Below, piece by piece: positions 1 through 8,910 of a DNA stretch of 37,761 nucleotides (its first letter is position 1; each line of letters opens with the position of its first letter). This DNA comes from Tepidibacillus decaturensis. Its GTDB lineage: Bacteria > Bacillota > Bacilli > Tepidibacillales > Tepidibacillaceae. A program made the position numbers and the translations under genes. The notes below the pieces were generated by a model, which was given only the letters and a program-made list of their open reading frames with translations, made no database searches and was not told the DNA's origin. The DNA is taken from assembly GCF_001561915.1 (NCBI RefSeq), contig NZ_LSKU01000001.1:1308116-1345876 (forward strand), given 5' to 3'.

Positions 1-18
1 CCCTTAAATGACAAATGG

Positions 19-36
19 AAGAAAGTTAACTTTCTT
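19..36 (-). repeat. Post-terminator palindrome, copy 1
   Basis: A perfect 18-bp palindrome, AAGAAAGTTAACTTTCTT, lies just beyond the T-run of the rnc terminator. It is the most symmetrical of five related copies in this window (the others are at about 2061, 13515, 21925 and 25871). Each copy lies directly downstream of a hairpin terminator. I do not know its function. Confidence 0.6.
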
Positions 37-43
37 AATCTTT

Positions 44-68
44 AAAAAAAGGAGCAGTGGTTTGCTCC
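44..68 (-). terminator. Intrinsic terminator after rnc
   Basis: On the minus strand a GGAGCA/TGCTCC stem with a six-base loop is followed by seven T. It begins a few bases after the rnc stop codon, so it probably ends the fapR-fab-rnc transcript. Confidence 0.85.
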
Positions 69-74
69 CTTTTT

Positions 75-785
75 CTATACGTTAACATCTAATTTTTTTA
101 AAGCTTGTCGAGCTGCCTGTTGTTCAGATTCTTTTTTGCTTTTACCAATCCCATGGCCGTATACCTTTCCTTCAATTTGTACTTCAGAATGAAATTCACG
201 ATCATGAGCAGGGCCAATTTCTTCAACAATTTGATATACGATATTTCCTAAGTTATCATGCTGAACAAGCTCCTGTAATTGACTTTTGTAATCATGAACA
301 AGAAAAAAGTCACCGTGATCAATCTTAGGAAATACGTACCTCTCTAAAAATTGTTTTACTGATTCGATTCCTTGATCCAAATAAAGAGCACCAATAAAGG
401 ATTCAAATACATCTGCAAGTAATGCAGGGCGAGCCCTTCCTCCAGTCAATTCCTCGCCTTTTCCAAGTAAGATATAGTCCCCGAAATGAAGGAATTCTGC
501 AAAGTCTACTAAAGAAGATTCACAAACGATTGCAGCCCTTAGCTTCGTCATTTCTCCCTCTTTCATCTTTGGAAACTTATGAAAAAGATAGTCGGATACC
601 GTAAGTTCTAATACTGCATCACCCAAATATTCTAAACGTTCATTATCTTGTAAATTACGATTACGATGTTCATTCACATAAGAGGAATGGGTAAAAGCCT
701 GCCTCAAGATTTGGGTATTATGAAAAGAAATACCCAAATCTTCTTGAAGCAGTTTAAAATCTCTTGCCACTATTGTCACCACCAA
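75..785 (-). CDS. rnc: Ribonuclease III
   Basis: Double-strand-specific endoribonuclease that processes rRNA precursors and other structured RNAs in the cytoplasm. The family signature [14 protein letters not shown], which carries the metal-binding acidic residues, is near residues 47-60. A double-stranded RNA-binding domain follows from about residue 160 to the C-terminus, with the typical [14 protein letters not shown] helix. The full length of about 236 residues is normal. The first codon is TTG at 785, and GTG codons at residues 2, 3 and 6 are alternatives. The AGGAA upstream is better spaced for residue 3, so the start is uncertain by a few codons. The gene follows fabF by 4 bp and is last in the fab operon; rnc beside acpP is a common Firmicute arrangement. 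Confidence 0.97.
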   Translation of the reverse strand: MVVTIVARDFKLLQEDLGISFHNTQILRQAFTHSSYVNEHRNRNLQDNERLEYLGDAVLELTVSDYLFHKFPKMKEGEMTKLRAAIVCESSLVDFAEFLHFGDYILLGKGEELTGGRARPALLADVFESFIGALYLDQGIESVKQFLERYVFPKIDHGDFFLVHDYKSQLQELVQHDNLGNIVYQIVEEIGPAHDREFHSEVQIEGKVYGHGIGKSKKESEQQAARQALKKLDVNV

Positions 786-789
786 GTTC

Positions 790-2031
790 CTATTCTTGAT
801 ATTTTTTCATAATAATCGTTGCATTATGACCACCAAATCCTAGTGAGTTGGATAGTGCAACTTTAATTTCTTGTTTTCTATATTCATTGGGTACGTAATC
901 AAGGTCACATTCAGGATCTCTTGTTTCATAGTTAATCGTTGGCGGTATGATTCCATTTTGTAGGGCTAGCGCCATCGCAATCGCTTCAACTGCTCCAGCA
1001 GCCCCTAATAAATGTCCTGTTACAGATTTTGTCGAACTTATAGCCAGTTTATAAGCATACTCTCCAAATGCTGCTTTAATCGCCATGGTTTCAAATTTAT
1101 CATTCAATTCAGTCGAAGTTCCATGAGCATTAATGTAGTCTACTTCTTCAGGTTGAATATTCGCCCTTCTTAAAGCCATTTTCATTGCTCTAGCTGCACC
1201 TTCTCCACCAGGAGCAGGACTTGTTAAATGATAGGCATCTCCAGTAGCACCATAGCCAATCACTTCAGCATAAATTTTTGCTCCACGACTTAAAGCATGA
1301 TCTAATGATTCTAAAATCAGAACTCCTGCTCCTTCACTCATGACAAAGCCATCTCGATCTTTATCAAAAGGGCGACTTGCTTTTTTTGGATCCTCATTTC
1401 GTGTAGAAAGAGCCTTCATAGAAGCAAAACCGCCGATCGCTAATGGGGTAATGGTTGCTTCAGTTCCGCCAGTAATCATGACATCTGCATCCCCACGTTG
1501 AATCATCAAATACGCATCTCCGATCGCATGGGTTCCAGTTGCACATGCAGAAACAGGTGCACTGTTTGGTCCTTTTGCTCCTGTAAATATAGAAACCTGT
1601 CCAGATGCCATATTACCTATTAACATAGGAATAAAAAATGGACTAATTCGTTTTGGACCTTTCTCCAGCATGACTTTATGTTGTTCTTCTATTGTTTTTA
1701 ACCCACCAATACCAGAGCCGATATAAACGCCCACATGATCTGCGTTTGTATCATCTATCACTAAATTTGCATCATTAATTGCCATTTTTGATGCAGCGAT
1801 AGCAAATTGAGTAAAACGATCCATCCTTTTCGTCTCTTTTTTATCGATATATTCTTCAGGATTAAAATCCTTTACTTCCCCTGCAAATTTAATTGTAAAA
1901 TCAGCAGTGTCAAATTGAGTAATATAATCAATCCCTGAATTGCCATGAATCAAGTTATGCCAAAATAAGTCGATATGATTCCCAATAGGAGAAACGACTC
2001 CCATACCAGTTACAACGACACGTTTATCCAT
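790..2031 (-). CDS. fabF: Beta-ketoacyl-ACP synthase II (FabF)
   Basis: Elongating condensing enzyme of type II fatty-acid synthesis: it joins malonyl-ACP to a growing acyl-ACP with loss of CO2. The catalytic Cys lies in [11 protein letters not shown], and the two active-site His lie in [11 protein letters not shown] and [13 protein letters not shown]. Length 413 residues is normal. The ATG start is preceded by AAGGGGTG. It lies in the fab operon between acpP and rnc. A hairpin and a repeated motif (2061-2115) separate it from acpP, so its expression may differ from that of the upstream genes. In B. subtilis fabF sits elsewhere with fabHA; here it is inside the main cluster. Confidence 0.97.
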   Translation of the reverse strand: MDKRVVVTGMGVVSPIGNHIDLFWHNLIHGNSGIDYITQFDTADFTIKFAGEVKDFNPEEYIDKKETKRMDRFTQFAIAASKMAINDANLVIDDTNADHVGVYIGSGIGGLKTIEEQHKVMLEKGPKRISPFFIPMLIGNMASGQVSIFTGAKGPNSAPVSACATGTHAIGDAYLMIQRGDADVMITGGTEATITPLAIGGFASMKALSTRNEDPKKASRPFDKDRDGFVMSEGAGVLILESLDHALSRGAKIYAEVIGYGATGDAYHLTSPAPGGEGAARAMKMALRRANIQPEEVDYINAHGTSTELNDKFETMAIKAAFGEYAYKLAISSTKSVTGHLLGAAGAVEAIAMALALQNGIIPPTINYETRDPECDLDYVPNEYRKQEIKVALSNSLGFGGHNATIIMKKYQE

Positions 2032-2060
2032 TATTACACCCCTTATGACGCTGTTTAAGG

Positions 2061-2083
2061 AAAAGAAAGTTATACATTCTTTA
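2061..2083 (-). repeat. Post-terminator motif, copy 2
   Basis: The minus strand carries TAACTTTCTTTTC preceded by AAAGAATG, an imperfect palindrome. It lies about 8 bp beyond the acpP hairpin and 30 bp upstream of the fabF start codon. Its core TAACTTTCTT is identical to that of the other four copies. This is the only copy inside an operon. Confidence 0.5.
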
Positions 2084-2091
2084 TTGAGAAG

Positions 2092-2115
2092 AAAGTCCCG
2101 GAAGTTCGGGACTTT
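2092..2115 (-). terminator. Hairpin between acpP and fabF
   Basis: A 9-bp perfect stem, AAAGTCCCG/CGGGACTTT, with a six-base loop starts 9 bp after the acpP stop. It is followed on the minus strand by a T/C-rich tract (TTTCTTCTC), weaker than a classical T-run. It is likely a partial terminator or a 3'-end stabiliser that raises acpP mRNA relative to fabF and rnc. Confidence 0.6.
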
Positions 2116-2124
2116 ATGTTGTAC

Positions 2125-2358
2125 TTACTGATGAGCTTTAATATAATCTACAACTTCTCCTACTTTGGAGATTTTTTCTGCATCTTCATCAGAAATTTCT
2201 ATCTCAAACTCATCTTCTAACTCCATCACTAATTCTACAATGTCTAATGAATCAGCGCCAAGATCATCTTTAAATGAAGACTCAAGTTTTACCTCTTCTT
2301 CATCAACTCCCAGACGATCTACAATAATTTTCTTTACACGATCAAATATATCTGCCAC
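2125..2358 (-). CDS. acpP: Acyl carrier protein
   Basis: Small acidic carrier that holds growing acyl chains on a 4'-phosphopantetheine arm during fatty-acid synthesis. The attachment serine is in [10 protein letters not shown] near residue 37, the universal DSL motif. The protein has 77 residues, rich in Asp and Glu, as usual. It starts with GTG at 2358, preceded by GAGGAGGTGA at good spacing. It lies between fabG and fabF. A hairpin directly downstream may let it accumulate more transcript than its neighbours, as expected for an abundant protein. Confidence 0.98.
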   Translation of the reverse strand: MADIFDRVKKIIVDRLGVDEEEVKLESSFKDDLGADSLDIVELVMELEDEFEIEISDEDAEKISKVGEVVDYIKAHQ

Positions 2359-2410
2359 GATCGTTCACCTCCTCTCCAGTATTATACGAAAATGATTAGG
2401 AAAAAACTAG

Positions 2411-3151
2411 TCACATGACCATTCCACCATCTACATGCAACACTTGTCCAGTCATATAGCTAGCATCCTCAGATACCAAAAATCTGACAACTTTTGCTAC
2501 ATCTTTGGCTGAACCAAGACGAGCTAATGGGATTTGCGATAATAGTTGTGTTCGAATCTCCTCTTTTAGAGAAGCGGTCATATCTGTCTCGATAAAACCT
2601 GGGGCTACCGCATTAACAGTAATTCCTCTAGATGCAAACTCTCGGGCCAATGTCTTAGTCAACCCAATTACCCCTGCTTTTGCAGCGACATAGTTCGCCT
2701 GTCCCGGATTACCAAGAACACCGACAACTGAAGAAATATTGATGATTCTTCCTTCTCTTTGTTTCATCATTTGCCTAGACACAGCTTTACTTAACAAGAA
2801 GACACTTTTTAGATTGGTATCGATGACAGTGTCCCAATCCTCTACTTTCATTCTCATAATTAAGTTGTCCCTAGTAATACCAGCGTTATTTACAAGTATA
2901 TCAATTTTACCGAATTTGGTTAAAGTCAGATTTACCATATTTTCTACATCATCAGGGTTAGACACATCAGCTTGTACCACTAATGCTACTCTTCCTAACT
3001 CCTTTACGAGCTCTGCTACTTCCTCAGCTCTTTCTCTATTTCCCATGTAATTGATAACCACATTGGCTCCTGCTTCTGCTAAAACTAATGCAATCTCTCT
3101 ACCAATTCCCCGAGAAGCGCCAGTTACAATAGCCACTTTAGAATTCAGCAT
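2411..3151 (-). CDS. fabG: 3-oxoacyl-ACP reductase (FabG)
   Basis: NADPH-dependent reductase for the first reduction step of fatty-acid elongation. It is a classical short-chain dehydrogenase/reductase. The cofactor-binding TGASRGIG is at residues 11-18, NNAG is near residue 89, catalytic Ser is in INISSVVG, and the YxxxK pair is in YVAAKAG. The C-terminal GGMVM is typical of FabG. Length 246 is normal. ATG at 3151 follows a weak GGGGGC ribosome-binding site 13 bp after fabD. The operon position between fabD and acpP supports FabG over other short-chain dehydrogenases. Confidence 0.97.
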   Translation of the reverse strand: MLNSKVAIVTGASRGIGREIALVLAEAGANVVINYMGNRERAEEVAELVKELGRVALVVQADVSNPDDVENMVNLTLTKFGKIDILVNNAGITRDNLIMRMKVEDWDTVIDTNLKSVFLLSKAVSRQMMKQREGRIINISSVVGVLGNPGQANYVAAKAGVIGLTKTLAREFASRGITVNAVAPGFIETDMTASLKEEIRTQLLSQIPLARLGSAKDVAKVVRFLVSEDASYMTGQVLHVDGGMVM

Positions 3152-3164
3152 TGGATTGCCCCCT

Positions 3165-4100
3165 TTATTTTAAACTATTTTTAAAGTTTTCAAATGAAGT
3201 AATATCTTCAATCGAATAAGTTTGTATTTGGTTATTAATCTTCTTCACTAATCCTGTTAGTACTTTTCCAGGACCCACTTCAACAAATGTATCAATTCCT
3301 TGGTCGATCATCCATTCGATTGAATCAGTCCATAAAACAGGGGACACCACTTGTTCTACTAAATGGTGTTTGATTGTTACAGGATTGGTCTCAGGTTTGC
3401 CTGTTACATTCATGACAACTGGAACTATTGGTTCCACTATTTTTGTTTCATTTAAGTAAGATTGTAATTTTTCTTTCGCAGGTTTCATCAAGCGGGAATG
3501 GAATGGACCACTCACTGCTAGGGGGATTACTCTTCTTGCTCCCTTTGCTTTTGCTTCTTGGCTAGCCATTTCAACCCCGGTTTTACTTCCGGAGATGACA
3601 ATCTGATTTGGTGTATTTAGATTAGCTAATTCCACAACATGGCCTTTTTCTGTTATTTCACGGCAGACTTGATCTAATTCATTTTTTTCCATTCCCATAA
3701 TGGCTGCCATTGTACCTTCCCCATTTGGAACGGCTTCTTCCATCCATTGGCCCCGTTTCTTAACTGCCTGCAAAGCATCTTTAAAAGATATACCCTCTGC
3801 TGCTGTTAAGGCACTATACTCTCCTAAACTATGCCCAGCAACAAAATCTGGTCTTACTCCCATCTCTTTGACTACATTCCATATCGCTAAGCTAGCAGTA
3901 AGGATTGCTGGTTGTGTATGGACTGTTAATCGCAAATCTTCTTCTGGTCCATTAAACATCAATCCAGATAAAGAATAACCCAGCCATTCATCGGCTTGTT
4001 TAAACGTTTCCCTAGCACTTGGGTATTCTTTATAAAACTCGGATCCCATCCCTACATATTGGGAACCTTGCCCTGGAAAAATGATCGCTATTTTTTGCAT
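3165..4100 (-). CDS. fabD: Malonyl-CoA:ACP transacylase (FabD)
   Basis: Transfers the malonyl group from CoA to acyl carrier protein, giving the extender unit for elongation. The N-terminal FPGQGSQ motif, the nucleophile serine in [10 protein letters not shown], and the later GPFHS motif carrying the active-site His mark the family. Length 311 residues is normal. ATG at 4100 is preceded by GGAGGATTTAA, a strong ribosome-binding site. It is 11 bp downstream of fabH and 13 bp upstream of fabG. Confidence 0.97.
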   Translation of the reverse strand: MQKIAIIFPGQGSQYVGMGSEFYKEYPSARETFKQADEWLGYSLSGLMFNGPEEDLRLTVHTQPAILTASLAIWNVVKEMGVRPDFVAGHSLGEYSALTAAEGISFKDALQAVKKRGQWMEEAVPNGEGTMAAIMGMEKNELDQVCREITEKGHVVELANLNTPNQIVISGSKTGVEMASQEAKAKGARRVIPLAVSGPFHSRLMKPAKEKLQSYLNETKIVEPIVPVVMNVTGKPETNPVTIKHHLVEQVVSPVLWTDSIEWMIDQGIDTFVEVGPGKVLTGLVKKINNQIQTYSIEDITSFENFKNSLK

Positions 4101-4111
4101 TTAAATCCTCC

Positions 4112-5110
4112 TTACTTTTGCTCAAACCATTTTAGAAGGGTTGCTCCCCATGTTAAACCGGCTCCAAAGGCAACGAGCAAGACATAGTCGCCATGCTTGA
4201 TTCTCTTTTCTTGTAAAGCTTCATCCAAGGCAACCGGAATCGAGGCAGAAGACATATTGCCATAACGATCTAGGTTAACAACGACTTTGTCGCGGTCTAA
4301 TTCTAAGCGTTGTACAGCATAGTCAATGATTCTTAAATTCGCTTGATGGGGTACAAGAAAATCAATATCTTCTTTGTTTAGACCAGCTTTTTCAATTACA
4401 CGCATTGGGGATTGTTCCATCGTTTTAACTGCAAATTTAAAAACTTCGCTACCTGCCATCTGAATATAATGTAATTTTTGCTGTACAGTTTCATCGGAGG
4501 AAGGCATTCTTGAACCACCTGCTGGTAATTTTAACAAACTACCACCTGAACCATCGGAGCCTAATTCAAAGGATAGAAAACCATACCCTTCTTCGACAGG
4601 ACCAAGGACTGCTGCTCCAGCACCATCACCAAATAAAACGCAAGTATTTCGATCTGTATAATCTGTAATTTTAGATAATGTTTCTACGCCCACAACAAGA
4701 ACATATTGATAAGTACCTGATTTAATAAATTGAGAACCTGTGGATAAACCATAAATGAAGCCTGAACAACCTGCTGCTAAATCAAAAGCTGCCGCTCGAT
4801 TAGCCCCTAATTTATCTTGCAAAATATTAGAAGTTGAAGGAAAAGAAGTGTCAGGTGTTACCGTTGCGACAATGATTAAATCTAATTGTTCTGGTGTTAT
4901 GTTTGCTCTTTCTAAAGCTAGCTTTGCAGCTTCATAAGCTAAATCAGACGAAGCTTGCTCTTTGGAAGCGATTCTTCTTTCTCTAATTCCTGTTCTTGAG
5001 ACGATCCACTCATTATTGGTGTCTACCATTTTTTCTAAATCAAAATTTGTTAACACTTTTTCTGGAACATACGAACCTATACCTAAAATTCCAACACTAT
5101 TTGTCATCAT
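4112..5110 (-). CDS. fabH: Beta-ketoacyl-ACP synthase III (FabH)
   Basis: Initiates fatty-acid synthesis by condensing an acyl-CoA primer with malonyl-ACP. Catalytic Cys is in [11 protein letters not shown], His in VPHQANLRI, and Asn in [10 protein letters not shown], giving the complete Cys-His-Asn triad. I place the start at the ATG at 5110 (or the next ATG at 5107), because GGGGTGGAGA is correctly spaced before it. A longer open frame to 5146 would overlap plsX further and lacks a ribosome-binding site. The start overlaps the end of plsX by 14 bp, suggesting translational coupling. Enzymes of this group in Bacilli often prefer branched primers; the sequence alone does not show this. Confidence 0.96.
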   Translation of the reverse strand: MMTNSVGILGIGSYVPEKVLTNFDLEKMVDTNNEWIVSRTGIRERRIASKEQASSDLAYEAAKLALERANITPEQLDLIIVATVTPDTSFPSTSNILQDKLGANRAAAFDLAAGCSGFIYGLSTGSQFIKSGTYQYVLVVGVETLSKITDYTDRNTCVLFGDGAGAAVLGPVEEGYGFLSFELGSDGSGGSLLKLPAGGSRMPSSDETVQQKLHYIQMAGSEVFKFAVKTMEQSPMRVIEKAGLNKEDIDFLVPHQANLRIIDYAVQRLELDRDKVVVNLDRYGNMSSASIPVALDEALQEKRIKHGDYVLLVAFGAGLTWGATLLKWFEQK

Positions 5111-6110
5111 TTTGATTCTCCACCCCTTTTGCAATTTCTTGCTCAATTTTTTCGATTACTTGATTTTTCAAAAATAATCTAGCTTGTCGGACAGCATTCA
5201 TAATCGCTTTGCTATCTGATGAGCCATGTGCTTTTATAAAAGCACCATTCACTCCGAGAAGCGGAGCTCCTCCTACTTCGGAATAATCCAACTTTTTCTT
5301 GAAATTCTTAAGTCCTGGTTTCAGTATCGCAGCTGCTAATTTTGTTAATGTGTTATGCATAAATTCCTTTTTTAGCAATTGAAAAACAGTACTAGCAACA
5401 CCCTCTGTTGTTTTAAGAAGAATGTTCCCAGAAAAGCCATCAGTAATCAGCACATCACATACGCCATTTAAAACATCCCTTGCTTCCACATTTCCGACAA
5501 ACTGGACTGAAAGTGCTTTTAAGAGTGGGAATGTTTTTTTTGTCAGTTCATTTCCTTTCGTATCCTCTGTACCAACATTTAATAATCCTATTCTCGGATT
5601 TTGTATGCCTAAAACTTGTTCTGAATAAATTTTTCCCATTACAGCATATTGAACGAGATGTTCTGGCTTTGGATCCATGTTTGCCCCTACGTCAAGAATT
5701 AAAATTTCATTCTCACCCATTGTTGGTAAAACAGGAGCTAATGCTGGCCTTTCAATTCCTGCTAGTCTTCCTGCGATTAGTAACCCAGAAGCCATAAAGG
5801 CTCCCGTGTTACCAGCGGTAATCACTGCATCCACTTCTTTTTCTTTTACCATTCTTGATGCAACGACTAATGATGCTTCTTTTTTCTTTCTTACCGCTCT
5901 AGCTGGTTCGTCCTCAGTCAAAATCACTTCTTCCGCATGTTGAATGGTCAAGTTCTTTGGAAAGGGTTCGGTTTTCACTTTATTGATTTCTTCTGTTTTA
6001 CCAACCAGGACAATCTCAATATCATTAAAACGTTTTGCGGCCTCAATTGCCCCTTCTACTGTACTCTTAGGCGCAAAATCACCGCCCATAGCATCAATCG
6101 CAATTTTCAT
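5097..6110 (-). CDS. plsX: Phosphate acyltransferase (PlsX)
   Basis: Converts acyl-ACP to acyl-phosphate, the donor that PlsY uses for the first acylation of glycerol-3-phosphate; a peripheral membrane enzyme. It begins [14 protein letters not shown], the family's hallmark N-terminus, giving 337 residues. The ATG at 6110 has AGGAGG at ideal spacing; upstream in-frame codons run into fapR and are not used. It is 19 bp downstream of fapR and overlaps fabH. Acyl-phosphate is also the product of the FakA/FakB pair encoded at 17515-20120. Confidence 0.97.
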   Translation of the reverse strand: MKIAIDAMGGDFAPKSTVEGAIEAAKRFNDIEIVLVGKTEEINKVKTEPFPKNLTIQHAEEVILTEDEPARAVRKKKEASLVVASRMVKEKEVDAVITAGNTGAFMASGLLIAGRLAGIERPALAPVLPTMGENEILILDVGANMDPKPEHLVQYAVMGKIYSEQVLGIQNPRIGLLNVGTEDTKGNELTKKTFPLLKALSVQFVGNVEARDVLNGVCDVLITDGFSGNILLKTTEGVASTVFQLLKKEFMHNTLTKLAAAILKPGLKNFKKKLDYSEVGGAPLLGVNGAFIKAHGSSDSKAIMNAVRQARLFLKNQVIEKIEQEIAKGVENQNDDK

Positions 6111-6129
6111 GACGATCCTCCTATTCAAG

Positions 6130-6702
6130 CTATAGTCCCTTGGATCGATAAACCGTAAATTTTCCTTTAAACACAATCTCATTTCTCACAAAGGTTTCTA
6201 CTTCTATTTCGCTTCGATCAAGATGTTGGTCGATCACTTTTGCTTTAGCGACAAGTCTTTCATTTAAATAAACAGGTCGAATAAAACGAATCTCAGCTTT
6301 AGCTGTTAACGCAATTTCTTCATTGATTAACGCGACAGCTAATGAATTGGCCTGTGCAAATATATAATGTCCTCTAGCAATCCCCGTTTTATTAAAAACT
6401 TGATCCTCTTGAATTTCCATCATCGAGATTCCGTATTGATCCAATTGTAAATCGAGGATTTCACCGATCACTTCATTTATTTGTAATGATTTTACATGAT
6501 CATTATTCTCTTTAGCCATCGATTTTAGCCGTTCTCTTTGTTCTGGAATTCCCAGCTCCATTCGATCTAAGCGAATCGTTTGAATACTCACCTGAAACTT
6601 CTTTGCTAGTTCTTCATCAGTTATCAACGGATTTTCATCCACCACATTTTTTAATTCTTCTTGCCTTTTCTTTTTTGGAATTCGTGCGATGGCAATCACC
6701 AC
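6130..6702 (-). CDS. fapR: Transcriptional repressor FapR
   Basis: Represses fatty-acid and phospholipid synthesis genes; malonyl-CoA binding releases it from DNA. The N-terminal winged helix-turn-helix includes FQVSIQTIRLDRMELGIPEQRER (about residues 36-58), nearly identical in character to the DNA-reading region of the family. The rest is a hot-dog-fold malonyl-CoA-binding domain with GIARGHYIFAQANSLA. Length 190 is normal. Translation starts at one of two adjacent GTG codons (6702 or 6699), with AGGTGA upstream. It heads the operon and has a FapR box over its own promoter, so autoregulation is expected. Confidence 0.96.
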   Translation of the reverse strand: MVIAIARIPKKKRQEELKNVVDENPLITDEELAKKFQVSIQTIRLDRMELGIPEQRERLKSMAKENNDHVKSLQINEVIGEILDLQLDQYGISMMEIQEDQVFNKTGIARGHYIFAQANSLAVALINEEIALTAKAEIRFIRPVYLNERLVAKAKVIDQHLDRSEIEVETFVRNEIVFKGKFTVYRSKGL

Positions 6703-6721
6703 CTAATCTTATCACCTATTT

Positions 6722-6739
6722 TTAGTATCAGGTACTAAT
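6722..6739 (-). promoter_or_regulatory. FapR operator
   Basis: The minus strand reads ATTAGTACCTGATACTAA, which matches the known FapR box (ATTAGTACCTGATACTAAT type) almost perfectly. It starts one base after the -10 box of the fapR promoter and so covers the transcription start, ideal for repression. It should control the whole fapR-to-rnc operon. Confidence 0.9.
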
Positions 6740-6740
6740 T

Positions 6741-6769
6741 AGTATAGTAAAAAAATACCGCTTTTTCAA
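6741..6769 (-). promoter_or_regulatory. Sigma-A promoter of the fapR-fab operon
   Basis: On the minus strand the -35 box TTGAAA (6764-6769) is separated by 17 bp from the -10 box TATACT (6741-6746). The FapR operator follows directly. The -35 box falls in the loop and 3' arm of the terminator at 6749-6775, so terminator and promoter are nested. Confidence 0.8.
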
Positions 6770-6775
6770 GCGGTA
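6749..6775 (-). terminator. Strong terminator between rpmF and fapR
   Basis: The minus strand shows stem TACCGCTT/AAGCGGTA with a GAAA loop and seven T. It insulates the fab operon from yceD-rpmF readthrough. It overlaps the fapR promoter: the GAAA loop is part of the -35 hexamer. Confidence 0.85.
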
Positions 6776-6808
6776 AAGGAAAATTAAGTATAACGATTAA
6801 AATAGAAA

Positions 6809-6831
6809 AGCAAGAACATTGTGTCCTTGCT
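6809..6831 (-). terminator. First hairpin after rpmF
   Basis: An AGCAAG...CTTGCT stem, extended inward by an ACA/TGT pairing, is followed on the minus strand by TTTCTATTTT. It lies 8 bp after the rpmF stop. With the hairpin at 6749 it forms a tandem terminator. Confidence 0.65.
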
Positions 6832-6839
6832 ATCTGAGA

Positions 6840-7013
6840 TTATTTACTTATAACTTCTTTTCCTTTGTAAGTTCCACAATTTTTACATACACGATGAGCT
6901 AATTTATACTCACCACATTGTGAGCATTTTACCATTCCTGGTACTTCCAATTTAAAATGAGTACGGCGCTTATCGCGACGGGTTTTAGAAGTTCTTCTAA
7001 AAGGTACTGCCAT
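6840..7013 (-). CDS. rpmF: Ribosomal protein L32
   Basis: Large-subunit ribosomal protein of 57 residues. It starts [17 protein letters not shown], the basic L32 N-terminus, and has a zinc-ribbon with CSQC and CKNC, so this is the zinc-binding (C+) form. ATG at 7013 follows GGAGGTGGG. Upstream in-frame codons to 7100 overlap yceD and have no ribosome-binding site. It lies 61 bp downstream of yceD, the pairing seen in most bacteria. Confidence 0.98.
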   Translation of the reverse strand: MAVPFRRTSKTRRDKRRTHFKLEVPGMVKCSQCGEYKLAHRVCKNCGTYKGKEVISK

Positions 7014-7074
7014 GAATCCCACCTCCTTGAAGAGATTAAAGTCTATACAAAATGAGTAAAATGACCATTTTATT

Positions 7075-7599
7075 TTACTCCGATGTATCATTTTGGTCAA
7101 ACCATTTTGCTAAATCTGCTAACCTAGGATCAACCTTCTCCTGTTTACATTCACATGTTCTCTCATTTAAGTTGATTCCACAGGTTGGACAAAGTCCTTT
7201 ACATTCCTCATGACAAACCAGGACATAAGGAGTATTTAACAATACATTTTCTTGGACAACAGCAGTTACATCGATTTCATCACTCTGTAAGATATGAATC
7301 CTCTCATCGTCATCGTCCCATTGTTCTTCCAAATCTTTGGGTAAAAAGACCTCATCAAGTTCACTTTGCAATGGATAGTCGAAAAAGGATAAGCATCTTG
7401 AACATTGTAATGTTAATATGGTTTGGACCTGTCCTTTTAGGATGTAGATATCTGCTGTTTTATCAGCTAGAGCTGTCACTTCAACGGGTTTTATCCCCTT
7501 AATCTGGTCAATCTCTTTTGTTAAATGAGACAAATCTTCAGTATAGTGAAGTTTTAAAGGTACTTTGCTTTTATCCAGTTCCCAAGTTTTGATAATCAA
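7075..7599 (-). CDS. yceD: YceD/YlbN family (DUF177) protein
   Basis: Member of the DUF177 family, always found upstream of rpmF and linked to large-subunit rRNA/ribosome production; biochemical role not established. About 174 residues, with an internal CSRC pair and a C-terminal Cys-rich segment ([12 protein letters not shown], then CEC) followed by the family-typical [12 protein letters not shown] choose TTG at 7599 because GAGGTGA precedes it at good spacing. The ATG at 7629 lies inside the -10 box of the promoter and cannot be the start. It is co-transcribed with rpmF from the promoter at 7628-7657. Confidence 0.9.
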   Translation of the reverse strand: MIIKTWELDKSKVPLKLHYTEDLSHLTKEIDQIKGIKPVEVTALADKTADIYILKGQVQTILTLQCSRCLSFFDYPLQSELDEVFLPKDLEEQWDDDDERIHILQSDEIDVTAVVQENVLLNTPYVLVCHEECKGLCPTCGINLNERTCECKQEKVDPRLADLAKWFDQNDTSE

Positions 7600-7627
7600 G
7601 ACTGTCACCTCATAAACAACAAGTTTC

Positions 7628-7657
7628 ATTATATCTTATCATTTTTAAATTTGTCAA
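7628..7657 (-). promoter_or_regulatory. Sigma-A promoter of yceD-rpmF
   Basis: Consensus boxes on the minus strand: TTGACA (7652-7657), 18-bp spacer, TATAAT (7628-7633). It overlaps the divergent tmcAL promoter, sharing the -35 region. Confidence 0.82.
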
Positions 7658-7679
7658 TCATTGTTTCTTCGGTTATAAT
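7651..7679 (+). promoter_or_regulatory. Sigma-A promoter of tmcAL (ylbM)
   Basis: TTGTCA (7651-7656), 17-bp spacer, TATAAT (7674-7679), ending 22 bp before the tmcAL start codon. The -35 hexamer occupies almost the same bases as that of the divergent yceD promoter. Confidence 0.8.
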
Positions 7680-7701
7680 ACCTTTGAAACGGGGGAATCT
7701 T

Positions 7702-8910
7702 ATGACTACACTAGGAATTATTGTTGAATACAATCCATTCCATAATGGCCACCTTTACCATTTACAGCAAGCTAAAAAAATGATCCATCCTGAGACCACG
7801 ATCGCGGTAATGTCCGGTTCTTTTGTTCAGCGTGGAGAACCTGCGATTGTGGACAAATGGACAAGAACCAAAATGGCTTTACGCCAAGGTATTGATCTTG
7901 TTATCGAACTGCCAACGATCTTTGCCATTCAATCAGCCGATTGGTTTGCATTTGGCGCGATTTCCATTCTTGAACATTTAAAGGTTGATCACTTGGTCTT
8001 TGGAAGCGAGTCAGATTCCATCTCGTCCTTATACCAGATCGCCCATGTATTATACAAGGAACCCGATTCATTCAAAAATAGAATAAAAGAAGCTCTTTCA
8101 TTAGGCCATTCTTACCCAAAAGCACTATCTCTATCCTTAGAGTCATTTCTTGAACAGGATCATGTTCGATTAAAAGAACCAAATGATCTTTTGGGCCTAC
8201 AATATTTGATCCAATTAAAAAAATTAAACAGTAAGATTCAAGCTCACACAATTCAAAGAAAATCGGTCCATTATCACGAACCTATGCTTAATTATTCTGA
8301 TTCTTTTGCAAGTGCAACAGCGATAAGAAAAAATATTCTTTCAACCAACCGTTTGGATCAAATTGAACCCGTCGTACCTTCTAGTACCTACCATGAATTA
8401 GAACGAGAATTACAACATCAGAGAATCCATTCTTGGGATCACTTTTTCCCTTTTCTCCAATTTCTCTTAACGACTAAGTCCCATTCTCAACTAAAAGAAA
8501 TACATGGTATTGAAGAAGGGATAGAGTACCGGTTAAAAGAATATGCTTTTACCTCTTCCAATTTTGAAGAATTGATTCAGTCCATCAAAACAAAACGATA
8601 TACACGGACAAAACTCCAACGGATGCTCCTTCATATCTTGTTAAATGTTACAAAGGCTCAAATTGCTTCACTAGATATGAAAAAAGGTCCTAGTTATCTG
8701 CGAATCTTAGGATTTAATGAACGCGGACGTGCTTATTTAAATCGAATCAAACATCAGGTACAAGTTCCAATGATCACAAAAATCTCTCGTCATCAACCGC
8801 AAATGTTTGAAACGGATGTTCAAGCAAGTATGGTTTACGAATTAGGATTAAAAAATCGTTTACTAACAAAGTTAGAATACAAACAAAAACCTATTTTTTA
8901 TTCTCCTTAG
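7702..8910 (+). CDS. tmcAL: tRNA(Met) cytidine acetate ligase TmcAL (YlbM)
   Basis: Uses ATP and acetate to acetylate the wobble cytidine of elongator tRNA(Met), aiding accurate AUG decoding. The N-terminus TLGIIVEYNPFHNGHLYHL has the nucleotidyltransferase HxGH-type motif (HNGH). A later GSFVQRGEPAIVDKW segment is family-specific. The start ATG at 7702 has GGGGGAA upstream, giving 402 residues. The frame continues upstream to 7651 but that would begin in the promoter. The 3' end overlaps the convergent ylbL by 20 bp, with no terminator between them. It is divergent from yceD. Confidence 0.94.
   Translation: MTTLGIIVEYNPFHNGHLYHLQQAKKMIHPETTIAVMSGSFVQRGEPAIVDKWTRTKMALRQGIDLVIELPTIFAIQSADWFAFGAISILEHLKVDHLVFGSESDSISSLYQIAHVLYKEPDSFKNRIKEALSLGHSYPKALSLSLESFLEQDHVRLKEPNDLLGLQYLIQLKKLNSKIQAHTIQRKSVHYHEPMLNYSDSFASATAIRKNILSTNRLDQIEPVVPSSTYHELERELQHQRIHSWDHFFPFLQFLLTTKSHSQLKEIHGIEEGIEYRLKEYAFTSSNFEELIQSIKTKRYTRTKLQRMLLHILLNVTKAQIASLDMKKGPSYLRILGFNERGRAYLNRIKHQVQVPMITKISRHQPQMFETDVQASMVYELGLKNRLLTKLEYKQKPIFYSP

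Noticed and set aside
7600-7629. Extending yceD to an ATG at 7629.
   Set aside because: That codon is inside the -10 box of the promoter, upstream of the transcription start; TTG 7599 has a proper ribosome-binding site.
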